Source of the DNA: JABMRP01 sp964444795 | Lineage (GTDB): Bacteria; Planctomycetota; Planctomycetia; Pirellulales; Thermoguttaceae | NCBI GenBank assembly: GCA_964444795.1 | Contig: CAYUIQ010000006.1 | Span: 14,495-78,494 of the forward strand | DNA length: 64,000 bases | Direction: 5' to 3' | Part shown: one piece after another, positions 38,198 through 45,812 of the stretch | How positions within the stretch are numbered: position 1 is the first letter of the stretch | How the letters are laid out: each line of letters begins with the position of its first letter | The notes under the pieces: generated by a model | Seen by the model: the letters and a program-made list of their open reading frames with translations, nothing else | Told to the model about the DNA's origin: nothing | Database searches by the model: none | Program-made: the position numbers and the translations under genes

Positions 38198-40045
38198 TCA
38201 AGGAAGAACACGTTTACCTAGCTCGGCCACGGCGCTGATCGGGCTTTCGGCCAGGATCCCGGCAACTTCCGGCGACAGCTTCCTACCGCCAAAGGCCGCC
38301 AGTGCGGCGGGCGTCACGTTGCGGTCTTCCTCGGCGCCGATCCGCTTGGCCAGGGCTTCCAACACGCTCTTCGGGGTCCTGGCCAGACGCCCGTGGAGTT
38401 GTTCCTGCCAGGCTGCCGCGACCGCCGGGTCGAGACCTTCGCTGGCCTCGGTTTGCGGCCGTGACATGACCGATCGGTTGACCAGCAGGAAGTCGATCAC
38501 CGGGCCGGCCGCTTCGGCGTCTCCACAGAGCAATGCCCCCGACACGGCATTCTGGTAGTCGAGATGTACCCCCCCGAAGACGCCCGCCTCGGCGTCTTCC
38601 GGGTAACGTCCCTTGGCGGCGTTTGCGGCTGCTTTGCCAAGCATGGCCAGTGCCGCTTGATCACCCGAGAGAGCAAGGCCGGTGATCGCGGCGCGGCGAA
38701 TCTCGACGGCGTTTTCCTCGGCCTGGATGTACACGCCGACGCTTTGCGGATCGGACCGGGCCAGCGAGACGCTCGATTCGGCCGTCTCGCGGGGTGTGCC
38801 GGTTGTGTGAAATTCCTCCAGCACTGCACTCGCGCCGTCGGCACCCGAGGCACCCAAGAGGATCAGGCCGAGGATTGTCTTTCCCGACTTTCCGGAATCG
38901 ATCATCGCCCGGGCGCTGGCGGCCGAGGTTTCGTCGACCCAAGGCGCCAGAGCGCCGGCCATCGAGCGGCTCAGGTCGCTGGGCAAGTCGAGAGGATACT
39001 TGGCCAGAACGCCGAGGACGAAATCGGCCGTCGATTTGTCGTGGCAGCGAATCGCCGCGCTGTGCAACAGCGACTCGAACTGCCGGCGGCCTTCTTCGTT
39101 GGCACCGTCCAACAAGTCGAACGCGCCGGTGCTCGCATCGGTCAGCGCTTGCCGGCCGGCCGCATCGAGCCCCCGCGGGACGTCGTCGGGCATGGTTGTG
39201 AGTTGCTCCACGGTCTTGGACATCAGCGCGGGCCAACCTTCCCACTTCCAGAACGCCATCTGTCCTTCTTGCGGATATCCCCGGCAACTGCCGGTGAATA
39301 CGGCTACCTGGCCTTTGCCGAAGGGGGCGGTAATCAGCAGCGGATGGTCGCCGGCAGTCAGCAGTACCTTGGCGCCCGGCTTGACCGTAGCCTTGCAGAT
39401 CGAGTAGACGTACGGCGGGTTGTCGGCCTCGGCACCGGCCAGTTGCTCCGCACCGTAGTCGGCACCCGGCTTGATCGCCAGGCCCTCGCTGACGCGTTCG
39501 GTCTCCATCTTCCACGGTCCCTCGGCGGGAAATTCCAGCGGGGCCATCTCGGCAAAGGGCGATTGGACCGACTGGTCGCCGAAGCTGTAACTTCCGCAGA
39601 AGAACAACACGGCGCCGCCACGCTTGACGAAATCGACCAGCACCTCTTGATTCTTGCCAAAACCCTTGGAGCTGACGTTGCAAACGATCACCAGATGATG
39701 GTTCATCAAGAAACCGGGCGCGTCGGGCTGCTGGCGAAGCCACCCGGCGTCGGGCACCGAGGTACCGCCCCACTCCGAGATTCCCCGGCTTTGTTGCGTG
39801 CTCTCGGTCAAGGCGTTGGCACCGGCGCGGGCCAGCGTCTCGTGTACCTGATAGTCGCGATAGGAATACCCGCGGACCATGTGTGCGCGGAGCGGTCCTT
39901 CCGGTGGAAAACTCCAGCCCAGTTCGGCCGCCGGGGCGAGGTTCGTTCCCACCAGCATCGCCGAGGCAAGAAGCGGCAGGGCACACATCGCCACGCATCG
40001 CGCGGCACCGTGAGCCAGGAAGTGAAAGGCGGGGAGAGTTCTCAT
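38198..40045 (-). CDS. Secreted GATase-like protein with C-terminal HEAT-like repeats
   Basis: 615 aa. After a signal peptide (residues about 10-40), residues 50-290 form a glutamine-amidotransferase-like fold: HHLVIVCNVSSKGFG, LVDFVKRGGAVLFFCGSYSFGD and KGQVAVFTGSC. The Cys/His/Glu triad of active GATases is not evident, so it is likely a binding module. Residues 330-615 are alpha-helical repeats (AAITGLALSGDQAALAMLGKAA, TPAALAAFGGRKLSPEVAG) of HEAT type. It is first in the ten-gene minus-strand run leading to the ExbB/ExbD cluster, 91 bp before the 792-aa TPR gene. Confidence 0.8.
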   Translation of the reverse strand: MRTLPAFHFLAHGAARCVAMCALPLLASAMLVGTNLAPAAELGWSFPPEGPLRAHMVRGYSYRDYQVHETLARAGANALTESTQQSRGISEWGGTSVPDAGWLRQQPDAPGFLMNHHLVIVCNVSSKGFGKNQEVLVDFVKRGGAVLFFCGSYSFGDQSVQSPFAEMAPLEFPAEGPWKMETERVSEGLAIKPGADYGAEQLAGAEADNPPYVYSICKATVKPGAKVLLTAGDHPLLITAPFGKGQVAVFTGSCRGYPQEGQMAFWKWEGWPALMSKTVEQLTTMPDDVPRGLDAAGRQALTDASTGAFDLLDGANEEGRRQFESLLHSAAIRCHDKSTADFVLGVLAKYPLDLPSDLSRSMAGALAPWVDETSAASARAMIDSGKSGKTILGLILLGASGADGASAVLEEFHTTGTPRETAESSVSLARSDPQSVGVYIQAEENAVEIRRAAITGLALSGDQAALAMLGKAAANAAKGRYPEDAEAGVFGGVHLDYQNAVSGALLCGDAEAAGPVIDFLLVNRSVMSRPQTEASEGLDPAVAAAWQEQLHGRLARTPKSVLEALAKRIGAEEDRNVTPAALAAFGGRKLSPEVAGILAESPISAVAELGKRVLP

Positions 40046-40559
40046 GGGGTGCGTCTCCTGGGAATGTATTGGGGCTTTGGCGGGTCAACCGCGCAAAGGC
40101 CGGCGGGCTGTCGCCGTAGTCGGCACGACTTCAATTCTATCGACGGTTGAGATCCCGTGTCAATAATTTGGGCCAAATTGGCTGAAGATGGCCCAGGACG
40201 GCTGAAAAGACGATTTTTCACCGGCTTGCGGATGGTTCCCGTCGTCCGGTAGACTGTCACTGTTAGCCCGGTTGCCGACGACCGGATTGTGCGGCGGATT
40301 GCCCGGTTTTCCGGTCGCCGGCGACCGGGCTAACATCAATTCCCGCGAAACATGAACGGTTCATGTTTTTTCGCGCGGCAGCTCTGGGGTATCGGCATGT
40401 CGAGGAAGCCAATCTCCGCGAAGTCTGGTCTCGTTATTCTGGGCAAGGAAATATGCTCGGAACTTTCCAGAATCGACACGCGTCCAAATACGCTCACGCC
40501 GGATTAGCCCCCTTCGCTGGTCTTTTCAATTCAACCCATTCTGCGGGGAGCCGAAAGTT
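40046..40559. other. Divergent intergenic region
   Basis: 514 bases between divergent genes hold the promoters of both the long minus-strand run and the chagasin-like lipoprotein gene. A hairpin repeat copy (40257-40357) occupies the middle. Short frames here have no coding character. No clear operator or riboswitch was recognised. Confidence 0.5.
40257..40357. repeat. Dispersed ~100-bp hairpin repeat, copy B
   Basis: Arms at 40262-40285 (starts GTTAGCCCGGTT) and 40311-40334 (ends CCGGGCTAAC) pair at 22 of 24 positions around a 25-nt loop. It shares arms, loop start and flanking TCACT, ACATCAATT and ATGAAC with copy A at 24392-24493. The arms are perfect at their outer ten bases. Confidence 0.82.
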
Positions 40560-41489
40560 ATGAGACTACTGAAACTGGCACTTCTGATTGGTTTGGCGGG
40601 ATCGCTCGTCAGTTGTGGCCCGACGACGGACGATTCAGCGTCGAAAGAGAAGAAGACCGTCGAACCGGGAACGAAGGCGGCTCCCGAGACGGGCCGAAAG
40701 GGCCCCGCCGACACGCCTGGGACAAAGCCCGACGTGAAACCCGAGCCGCACGTTATACTGCCCGTAAAGGAAGACCCGGGAGCCACATCGGTCGGCGGCA
40801 GGGCGATCAATCTAGCCAGTGCCGACAGCGGCACGACGGTCTCCGCCGGCGTCGGCGACACGGTGATTATCGAACTCAAGGCCAATCCGACGACGGGATA
40901 CTCTTGGGCGGCCGAACCGGCGGCCGACGCCGCGATCCTGGAGTTGAAGTCCAAGAAGTTTCTGACCTCTGCGCAACTCAATCCGGAAATGCAGCCGCTC
41001 GTCGGCCAAGGGGGCGTCACCACGTTTACCTACCGGGTCGCAGGCGCCGGCAAGGCGGCCATTTCGCTGGTCTATCGCCGGCCCTGGGAGAAGGATGTCA
41101 AGCCCGAAAAGACCTTTGGCGTGGAGATCGAGGCAACCAAGGTGACCAGTCCGGTCGTCACGGGAAAGATCGTTTTCAGTGAAGCACCGGACGTGGAGAA
41201 GATCAGCCGGATCGTGGTTTCGATCCGCAACACGGCCCTGGCCGACGGCCCGGCGCCGCTCGTCGGCACGGTGGAACTCACGCCGCCGTTTAAGCTCCCG
41301 GTGACCTTCGCGGTCCCCTACGATCCGGCGAAGGTTCAGCCCAACCCGATGTTCTATTCGATCTCGGTCCGGGTCAGCACGGTCGTCGATGGCAGCGAAA
41401 AGCTGTACTACATCAACGATACGAGCCACCACGTCTTTCGCGATGCCAATGACACGAAGTGCGACGTCGCCGTCAAGAAGCTTCGCTGA
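40560..41489 (+). CDS. Lipoprotein: chagasin-like (I42) domain fused to YbaY-like domain
   Basis: 309 aa. The lipobox LVSC with Cys19 predicts membrane lipidation. A Lys/Pro/Glu-rich linker (25-75) follows. The I42 cysteine-protease-inhibitor domain (about 80-195) keeps all three binding loops: NPTTGYSW (109-116), GQGGVTTFTY (149-158) and YRRPWE (172-177). The C-terminal domain (200-309) resembles the YbaY lipoprotein family, with GKIVFSEAP, VPYDPAKVQP and LYYINDTSHHVF. It may protect the cell surface from papain-like proteases. Inhibition is inferred from loop conservation; the fusion order is unusual in my reading. Confidence 0.88.
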   Translation: MRLLKLALLIGLAGSLVSCGPTTDDSASKEKKTVEPGTKAAPETGRKGPADTPGTKPDVKPEPHVILPVKEDPGATSVGGRAINLASADSGTTVSAGVGDTVIIELKANPTTGYSWAAEPAADAAILELKSKKFLTSAQLNPEMQPLVGQGGVTTFTYRVAGAGKAAISLVYRRPWEKDVKPEKTFGVEIEATKVTSPVVTGKIVFSEAPDVEKISRIVVSIRNTALADGPAPLVGTVELTPPFKLPVTFAVPYDPAKVQPNPMFYSISVRVSTVVDGSEKLYYINDTSHHVFRDANDTKCDVAVKKLR

Positions 41490-41796
41490 TCCCAATCGTT
41501 GGCGCATAAACAAGACGAATCCGGATCAACTCCGGATGGCCGTTCTTGGCACTTGACTCTCACAACAAGTGCCAAGAGGCGGCCGTATTCCCTGCCCCGT
41601 CTTCCTCATTGCGCCCCTGCCCCGTTCCGCCTTATTCGGGCTCGGCTGAAACTTGAGAAACATCTGGAACTCACGGGTCAATGCGGTATACTGACTTTGC
41701 CGGTCAGCAGTGCCGGTGGTGGCTGTGTCCGTCTGCTTCCACGAGCGTGTTTCTCAGCGATACTCGTCGCACGAAGGCGAGGAATAGGAGCGGATC
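41490..41796. other. Intergenic region with terminator hairpin
   Basis: 307 bases between the lipoprotein gene and the DsrC-like gene. It contains two consecutive stem-loops near the 5' end and, close to the 3' end, the TAGGAG ribosome binding site of the next gene. Nothing else was recognised. Confidence 0.5.
41538..41584 (+). terminator. Strong stem-loop downstream of the lipoprotein gene
   Basis: Arm GGCCGTTCTTGGCACTTG (41538-41555) pairs with CAAGTGCCAAGAGGCGGCC (41566-41584) around a 10-nt loop; the inner 11 bp are perfect. A smaller stem ATCCGG/CCGGAT lies just upstream. There is no T-tract, so Rho-independent action is not certain. Confidence 0.55.
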
Positions 41797-42462
41797 TTGA
41801 ATCCTCCCAGCGAAAAGACGGTGACTTTCGGCCCGGGCAAGGTCTACGCGCTCGATGAGTACGGGTTCCTGGCCGTGCCGGAGCAATGGGACGAGGACTT
41901 TGCCGACGGCATGGCCCGGCTGCAAGGCATTTATGACGGTTTGACGAAGGAGCATTGGGACTTCCTTTCCTACATCCGCAAGAAGTTTCTGACGGAGAAG
42001 AATCTGCCGCTGATGGTCATGGCGTGTGCCGACAACCATCTTCGGCTGGGCAAGCTCAAGGCGCTTTTCCCGACCGGCTACTTCCGCGGCGCGTGCCGGA
42101 TCGCGGGCCTGAGCTTCAAGTTTCTCTGCGACGCCAACCTTTGGCATACCTACGAGACGGCCCCCCGGCTGAAACCCGAGTTCGAGATGACGTCGCAAGG
42201 TTTTCTCGCCGACTTCAGCCGCTGGAACGAGCGGTTCGCCGAGCTACTGGCCGGCGAGTGGAACCTGCCCGAGGGACTGACGCAACGGCATTGGGAAGTG
42301 ATCCGCTTCCTCCGCAGTTACTATCAGGCGCTTGGCAATATCCCGACGGTTTTTGAAATCTGCCAGGCTCACGGTCTGGAGTTGCACGATCTCGACGAGC
42401 TTTTTCCCGAAGGGTATCGCCGCGGCGCATGTCGAATCGCCGGGTTGCCGTTTTTTGCCTGA
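41797..42462 (+). CDS. Tandem DsrC/TusE-like sulfur-carrier protein
   Basis: 221 aa from a TTG start with TAGGAG six bases upstream. Two DsrC/TusE/DsvC domains sit in a row. Domain 1 (about 15-125) has ALDEYGFLAVPEQWDEDF, LTKEHWDFLSYIRKKF and GACRIAGLSFKFLC, with Cys100 and Cys111 spaced exactly like the two redox cysteines of DsrC. Domain 2 (about 130-221) has GFLADFSRWNERFAEL, LTQRHWEVIRFLRSYY and GACRIAGLPFF with Cys212 only. DsrC carries sulfur in sulfite reduction and TusE in tRNA thiolation. No dsr or tus genes are nearby, so the partner is unknown. Confidence 0.88.
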   Translation: MNPPSEKTVTFGPGKVYALDEYGFLAVPEQWDEDFADGMARLQGIYDGLTKEHWDFLSYIRKKFLTEKNLPLMVMACADNHLRLGKLKALFPTGYFRGACRIAGLSFKFLCDANLWHTYETAPRLKPEFEMTSQGFLADFSRWNERFAELLAGEWNLPEGLTQRHWEVIRFLRSYYQALGNIPTVFEICQAHGLELHDLDELFPEGYRRGACRIAGLPFFA

Positions 42463-42480
42463 TGAGAACAAAGAGACCCC

Positions 42481-43974
42481 ATGAGACGGACCTTTGCCAA
42501 GAAACTCGGCCCCACAATTGCAGCGTTGGCAATCCTTGCTTCCGGGATCCTTCCAGCATCCGGCGAGGAAAAGCCCAATGTGTTGTTCATTGCCGTCGAC
42601 GATCTGAACGATTGGGCCAACTGTTTGGGCGGACGAAGCGGGGTCCACACGCCGAACATCGATCGCCTGGCCGCGCGCGGCGTGTTGTTTACCAACGCCC
42701 ATTGCGCGGCGCCAAGCTGCAATCCGTCGCGGGTGAGCGTGATGACCGGCGTGCGGCCGTCGACCTCGGGCATCTACCATAACGGCCAAGAGTGGCGGCG
42801 CTCACCTCGGTTGGCCCGCGCGGTGACCATTCCCGAACACTTCCGGGCCCACGGCTATCGGGCCTGCGGCGGGGGGAAGATCTTCCATGCCCTGTCGTGG
42901 ATCGAGGATCGGTACGGCCGCCAGCAGAACGACCCGGCGATCTGGGACTCGTATTTTCCCGCCAAGAGCAAGCCGATGCCCGATGCTCTTTGGCCGGCCG
43001 CTGTCCATGCGAATCGCTCGCCCAGCGGCTATGTCTCCTGGACTCCGCTGGCCCGCGGAAAAGACCCGGCGGAGAGAAGGCCGTCGCACTTCTTCGACTG
43101 GGGCCCGCTGGACGAGCCGGAGAGCGGCATGGCCGACTTCAAGGTAGTCGATTGGGCCATTGGCGAACTCAACAAGAAGCACGACCAACCGTTCTTCCAG
43201 GCCGTGGGCATCTTCCGGCCGCATATCCCCTGGTTTGCCCCGCGACGCTATTTCGACCTCTATCCGCCGGAGGACGTTTTTCTGCCGAAGATTCAACCGG
43301 GCGATCTCGACGACTGTTCGCCGGTTACGCTTGGCTGGTTACGCCGCGGTTGGCATCAATGGCTGATCGACAACGGGCAGTGGGAGTCGGCCGTGCGCGG
43401 CTACCTGGCATGTATCAGTTTCGCCGACGCTCAAGTAGGCCGGCTCTTGGATGCCTTGGACCGCAGCCCCTATGCCGCCAACACGATCATCGTGCTCTGG
43501 TCCGACCACGGTATGCACATTGGCGAGAAGCAGCATTGGGAGAAGTTCACGCTCTGGGAGGAGTCGACCCGAGTGCCGCTGATCGTGGTCGCGCCGGGCG
43601 TGACAAAATCGGGCCAGCGCTGTTCTCGCCCGGCGAGTCTGCTGGACGTCTATCCGACGCTGGCCGAGCTCTGCGGTCTGCCCTCGCGCGGCGACATTGA
43701 GGGAACAAGCCTCGTGCCGTGGCTTCGCAATCCGGCGGCTGCGAAGGAAGAACCGGCGATTACCACCTGGGGCCCTGGCAACCACGCCGTGCGCGCCGGT
43801 CGCTGGCGCTACATCCACTATCACAACGGCGACGAAGAACTGTACGATCATCAGGCCGATCCTGACGAATTCACCAATCTCGCCGCAAAAGATCCGAAGA
43901 GGTGGCGGCCGCTGATGGACCAACTCGGCGGGTGGCTACCCAAGGTCAACACACCGAAGGTGAGCATTCCTTAG
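42481..43974 (+). CDS. Secreted type I sulfatase
   Basis: 497 aa with a signal peptide (about 1-28). Metal-binding Asp pair in VLFIAVDDLNDW (residues 39-45). The formylglycine signature CNPSR at 80-84 (Cys80 is the residue oxidised by formylglycine-generating enzyme or anaerobic SME) and MTGVRPSTSG follow. Later WSDHGMHIGEKQHWEKFTLW carries the second Asp-His metal site and catalytic Lys. Similar to iduronate-2-sulfatase-like members that planctomycetes use on sulfated polysaccharides. It is 18 bp after the DsrC-like gene, so they may be co-transcribed, which would link a sulfur carrier with sulfate ester release. Confidence 0.95.
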   Translation: MRRTFAKKLGPTIAALAILASGILPASGEEKPNVLFIAVDDLNDWANCLGGRSGVHTPNIDRLAARGVLFTNAHCAAPSCNPSRVSVMTGVRPSTSGIYHNGQEWRRSPRLARAVTIPEHFRAHGYRACGGGKIFHALSWIEDRYGRQQNDPAIWDSYFPAKSKPMPDALWPAAVHANRSPSGYVSWTPLARGKDPAERRPSHFFDWGPLDEPESGMADFKVVDWAIGELNKKHDQPFFQAVGIFRPHIPWFAPRRYFDLYPPEDVFLPKIQPGDLDDCSPVTLGWLRRGWHQWLIDNGQWESAVRGYLACISFADAQVGRLLDALDRSPYAANTIIVLWSDHGMHIGEKQHWEKFTLWEESTRVPLIVVAPGVTKSGQRCSRPASLLDVYPTLAELCGLPSRGDIEGTSLVPWLRNPAAAKEEPAITTWGPGNHAVRAGRWRYIHYHNGDEELYDHQADPDEFTNLAAKDPKRWRPLMDQLGGWLPKVNTPKVSIP

Positions 43975-44323
43975 GACTCGTGTAGGGGCAATATCGCGTA
44001 CCCCGAAATATGGGTTATCCCAGCAGTGGGCTCGGCCGGTGGACCGAATCGCGAGTTTCTGGCCGCGAAACTCACGCAGGGGGGGTGCATGCCATAGAGG
44101 GGTTAAACGGGTGGCACTCCCTTGCTTCCCCGTCCGGGGTATGGCATATTGGAGCCCAATGTGGGCGGATGCAGACCCCCGGACGGCCATCGGCTGGGTA
44201 GCCGGACCGGCCGAGGGGCTACGTGGGAGTCCAGGAGAAGGTGCAGGTACTTTTTGCTTCCCCGCGTTCGGTTACCACTGGGCTGAAGTCGACCATGTCT
44301 GCCACGAATTCCGGTTAACGACC
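43975..44323. other. Leader region of the ubiquitin-like locus
   Basis: About 350 bases without a supportable gene, upstream of the ubiquitin-like gene. An 8-bp perfect inverted repeat ATGCCATA/TATGGCAT (44089-44096 and 44140-44147) is present. A seven-codon frame (ATG at 44294, reading MSATNSG then TAA at 44315) ends six bases before the ubiquitin-like start and could couple translation. A promoter is expected here but not identified. Confidence 0.45.
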
Positions 44324-44626
44324 ATGAGCAATATCAGCATCGAAGTCTGGGACGCCACGGGAAACAAGAAGCAAACGGTTGAATTGCCGTCCGACGCGGC
44401 GGTCAATCGTGTCATTGCGGTCTTGGTGGAGAAGATGAATCTTCCTCGCAATAGCCCGGACGGCCAGATGATGAGTTACAAGTTTCAGCATCGCGCCAGT
44501 GGCCGCCAATTGCTCGACGAGCAAACCTTGGCCTCGGCCGGTGTGTCCGAAGGCGACATCCTGCGACTGCAACCGGAAATTACCGCCGGAGTAGACCACC
44601 GTGAGCGACGTACTTCGAATCGCTGA
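44324..44626 (+). CDS. YukD-type ubiquitin-like protein
   Basis: 100 aa, a single beta-grasp fold: MSNISIEVWDATG (strand 1), QTVELPSDAAVNRVIAVLVE (strand 2 and helix), MMSYKFQHRASGRQLLDEQTL, then AGVSEGDILRLQPEI (last strand). The layout and the LxSxGVxxGDxLxL ending match YukD/EsaB-like ubiquitin relatives. The C-terminus is not di-glycine; after EITAG a basic 12-residue tail follows, so conjugation would need trimming or use another residue. Its 3' end overlaps the E1-like gene by 26 bases. No Shine-Dalgarno is seen. As first gene of the locus it is the probable modifier, which is inference. Confidence 0.85.
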   Translation: MSNISIEVWDATGNKKQTVELPSDAAVNRVIAVLVEKMNLPRNSPDGQMMSYKFQHRASGRQLLDEQTLASAGVSEGDILRLQPEITAGVDHRERRTSNR

Positions 44627-45788
44627 TATCGAGAAGGACGACGATCACCGCTTCGCCCGATTCGAGCTGATCGGATGGTGGGATCAATCGCGTCTCGCCC
44701 GGGCACGGATCTTGCTCATTGGTGCGGGGGCTTTGGGCAATGAGATCCTCAAGGACCTGGCGCTGTTGGGGGTGGGCAACGTGCTGGTCGCCGATCTCGA
44801 TACGATCGAGCATTCCAATCTCTCGCGATCGGTACTGTTTCGCGCCGAGGATTGCGGCCGGGCGAAGTCGGAAGTCGCCGCCCGACGGGCCGCCGACATC
44901 TACCCCGATATCCGCGTCCAGCCGTTTCAGGGAAACATCGTTTACGATCTGGGCCTGGGCGTTTACCGTTGGGCCGATGTGATTCTCGCCGGGCTGGACA
45001 ACCGCGAAGCCCGCGTGGCGATCAATCAGGCGGCGGCCCGGGCGGGAAAAGTCTGGATCGACGGCGCCATCGAGCGGCTCGACGGCGTCGCCCGGGTGTT
45101 CGATCCGGCCACCGGGCCGTGTTACGAGTGTACGATGAGCGATGTCGACTGGAAGATGCTCGAAGCCCGCCGAAGTTGTGCGCTTCTGTCTCGCGACGAA
45201 ATGGAGCAGGGGAAAGTTCCCACCACCCCCACCACCGCGTCGATCGTGGCCGGTATCCAGACGCAAGAGGCCGTCAAGCTGCTCCACGGCCTGGAAGTGC
45301 TCGCCGGACGAGGATTTGTCTTCGAAGGCACGACGCACCAGAGTTACGTCGTTTCCTATACCCGGAAAGAGGACTGCCCCGCCCACGATGCCGACGAGCC
45401 GGTCGAGGTGCTGCGGTTGCGGGTGGGGGAAACTCGGGTGGGTGATTTTCTGGAGCGAGTGCGCGGCGATTTGGGCCCCGAGGCGGTCATTGAGACGAAC
45501 ACCGACCTGCTGGCCTCGCTCCATTGCCCGAAGTGCGACTCCGACGAACCGTGCCTGACCTCGCTGGGCAAGGTCACCGAGCGCCAGGGACGCTGTCCAC
45601 AGTGTGGCGAGAACCGTGCCCCCGAGACGTATCATACGATGGGCCACCAGGAAGCGCTTCTGGACCGCACCCTGGCCGAACTCGGCGTGCCGCCGTGGGA
45701 TGTCTTGGCCGGGAGATGTGGCTTGCAGCAGCGTTTTTACGAATTCGCCGGCGATCGGGAAGAGGTGCTGGGAGTGATTAGGGACTAG
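44601..45788 (+). CDS. E1/ThiF-like ubiquitin-activating enzyme
   Basis: 395 aa from a GTG. The adenylation domain shows LIGAGALGNEILKDLALLG (39-57), DLDTIEHSNLSR (65-76) and LDNREAR (132-138). A CYEC zinc pair (Cys174/177) is present, and Cys193 in RRSCALL is at the place of the catalytic cysteine, followed by TTPTTASIVAGIQTQEAVK as in MoeB/ThiF/UBA3. A second zinc site (Cys309, 312, 332, 335) forms an added C-terminal ribbon not found in plain ThiF. Role: adenylate and thioesterify the ubiquitin-like protein upstream. Its stop codon lies inside a GGGACTA repeat. Confidence 0.93.
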   Translation: MSDVLRIADIEKDDDHRFARFELIGWWDQSRLARARILLIGAGALGNEILKDLALLGVGNVLVADLDTIEHSNLSRSVLFRAEDCGRAKSEVAARRAADIYPDIRVQPFQGNIVYDLGLGVYRWADVILAGLDNREARVAINQAAARAGKVWIDGAIERLDGVARVFDPATGPCYECTMSDVDWKMLEARRSCALLSRDEMEQGKVPTTPTTASIVAGIQTQEAVKLLHGLEVLAGRGFVFEGTTHQSYVVSYTRKEDCPAHDADEPVEVLRLRVGETRVGDFLERVRGDLGPEAVIETNTDLLASLHCPKCDSDEPCLTSLGKVTERQGRCPQCGENRAPETYHTMGHQEALLDRTLAELGVPPWDVLAGRCGLQQRFYEFAGDREEVLGVIRD

Positions 45789-45801
45789 GGACTAGGGACT
45801 A
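45781..45801. repeat. Three perfect GGGACTA heptamers
   Basis: Three uninterrupted units at 45781-45787, 45788-45794 and 45795-45801. The first unit spans the last codons of the E1-like gene (Arg-Asp-stop). A related two-unit array ends the FHA gene at 48200-48213. Confidence 0.9.
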
Positions 45802-45812
45802 GATAATCAAAC

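Noticed and set aside
38564..40150. 528-aa plus-strand frame
   Set aside because: Antisense to the GATase-like/HEAT gene; no motif.
44039..44323. 95-codon in-frame extension before the ubiquitin-like protein
   Set aside because: Its composition does not look like protein and the beta-grasp fold starts right at the ATG 44324.
45781..45801. Heptamer array as a CRISPR or telomere-like array
   Set aside because: Only three 7-bp units without spacers; too short for CRISPR and internal to a gene run.
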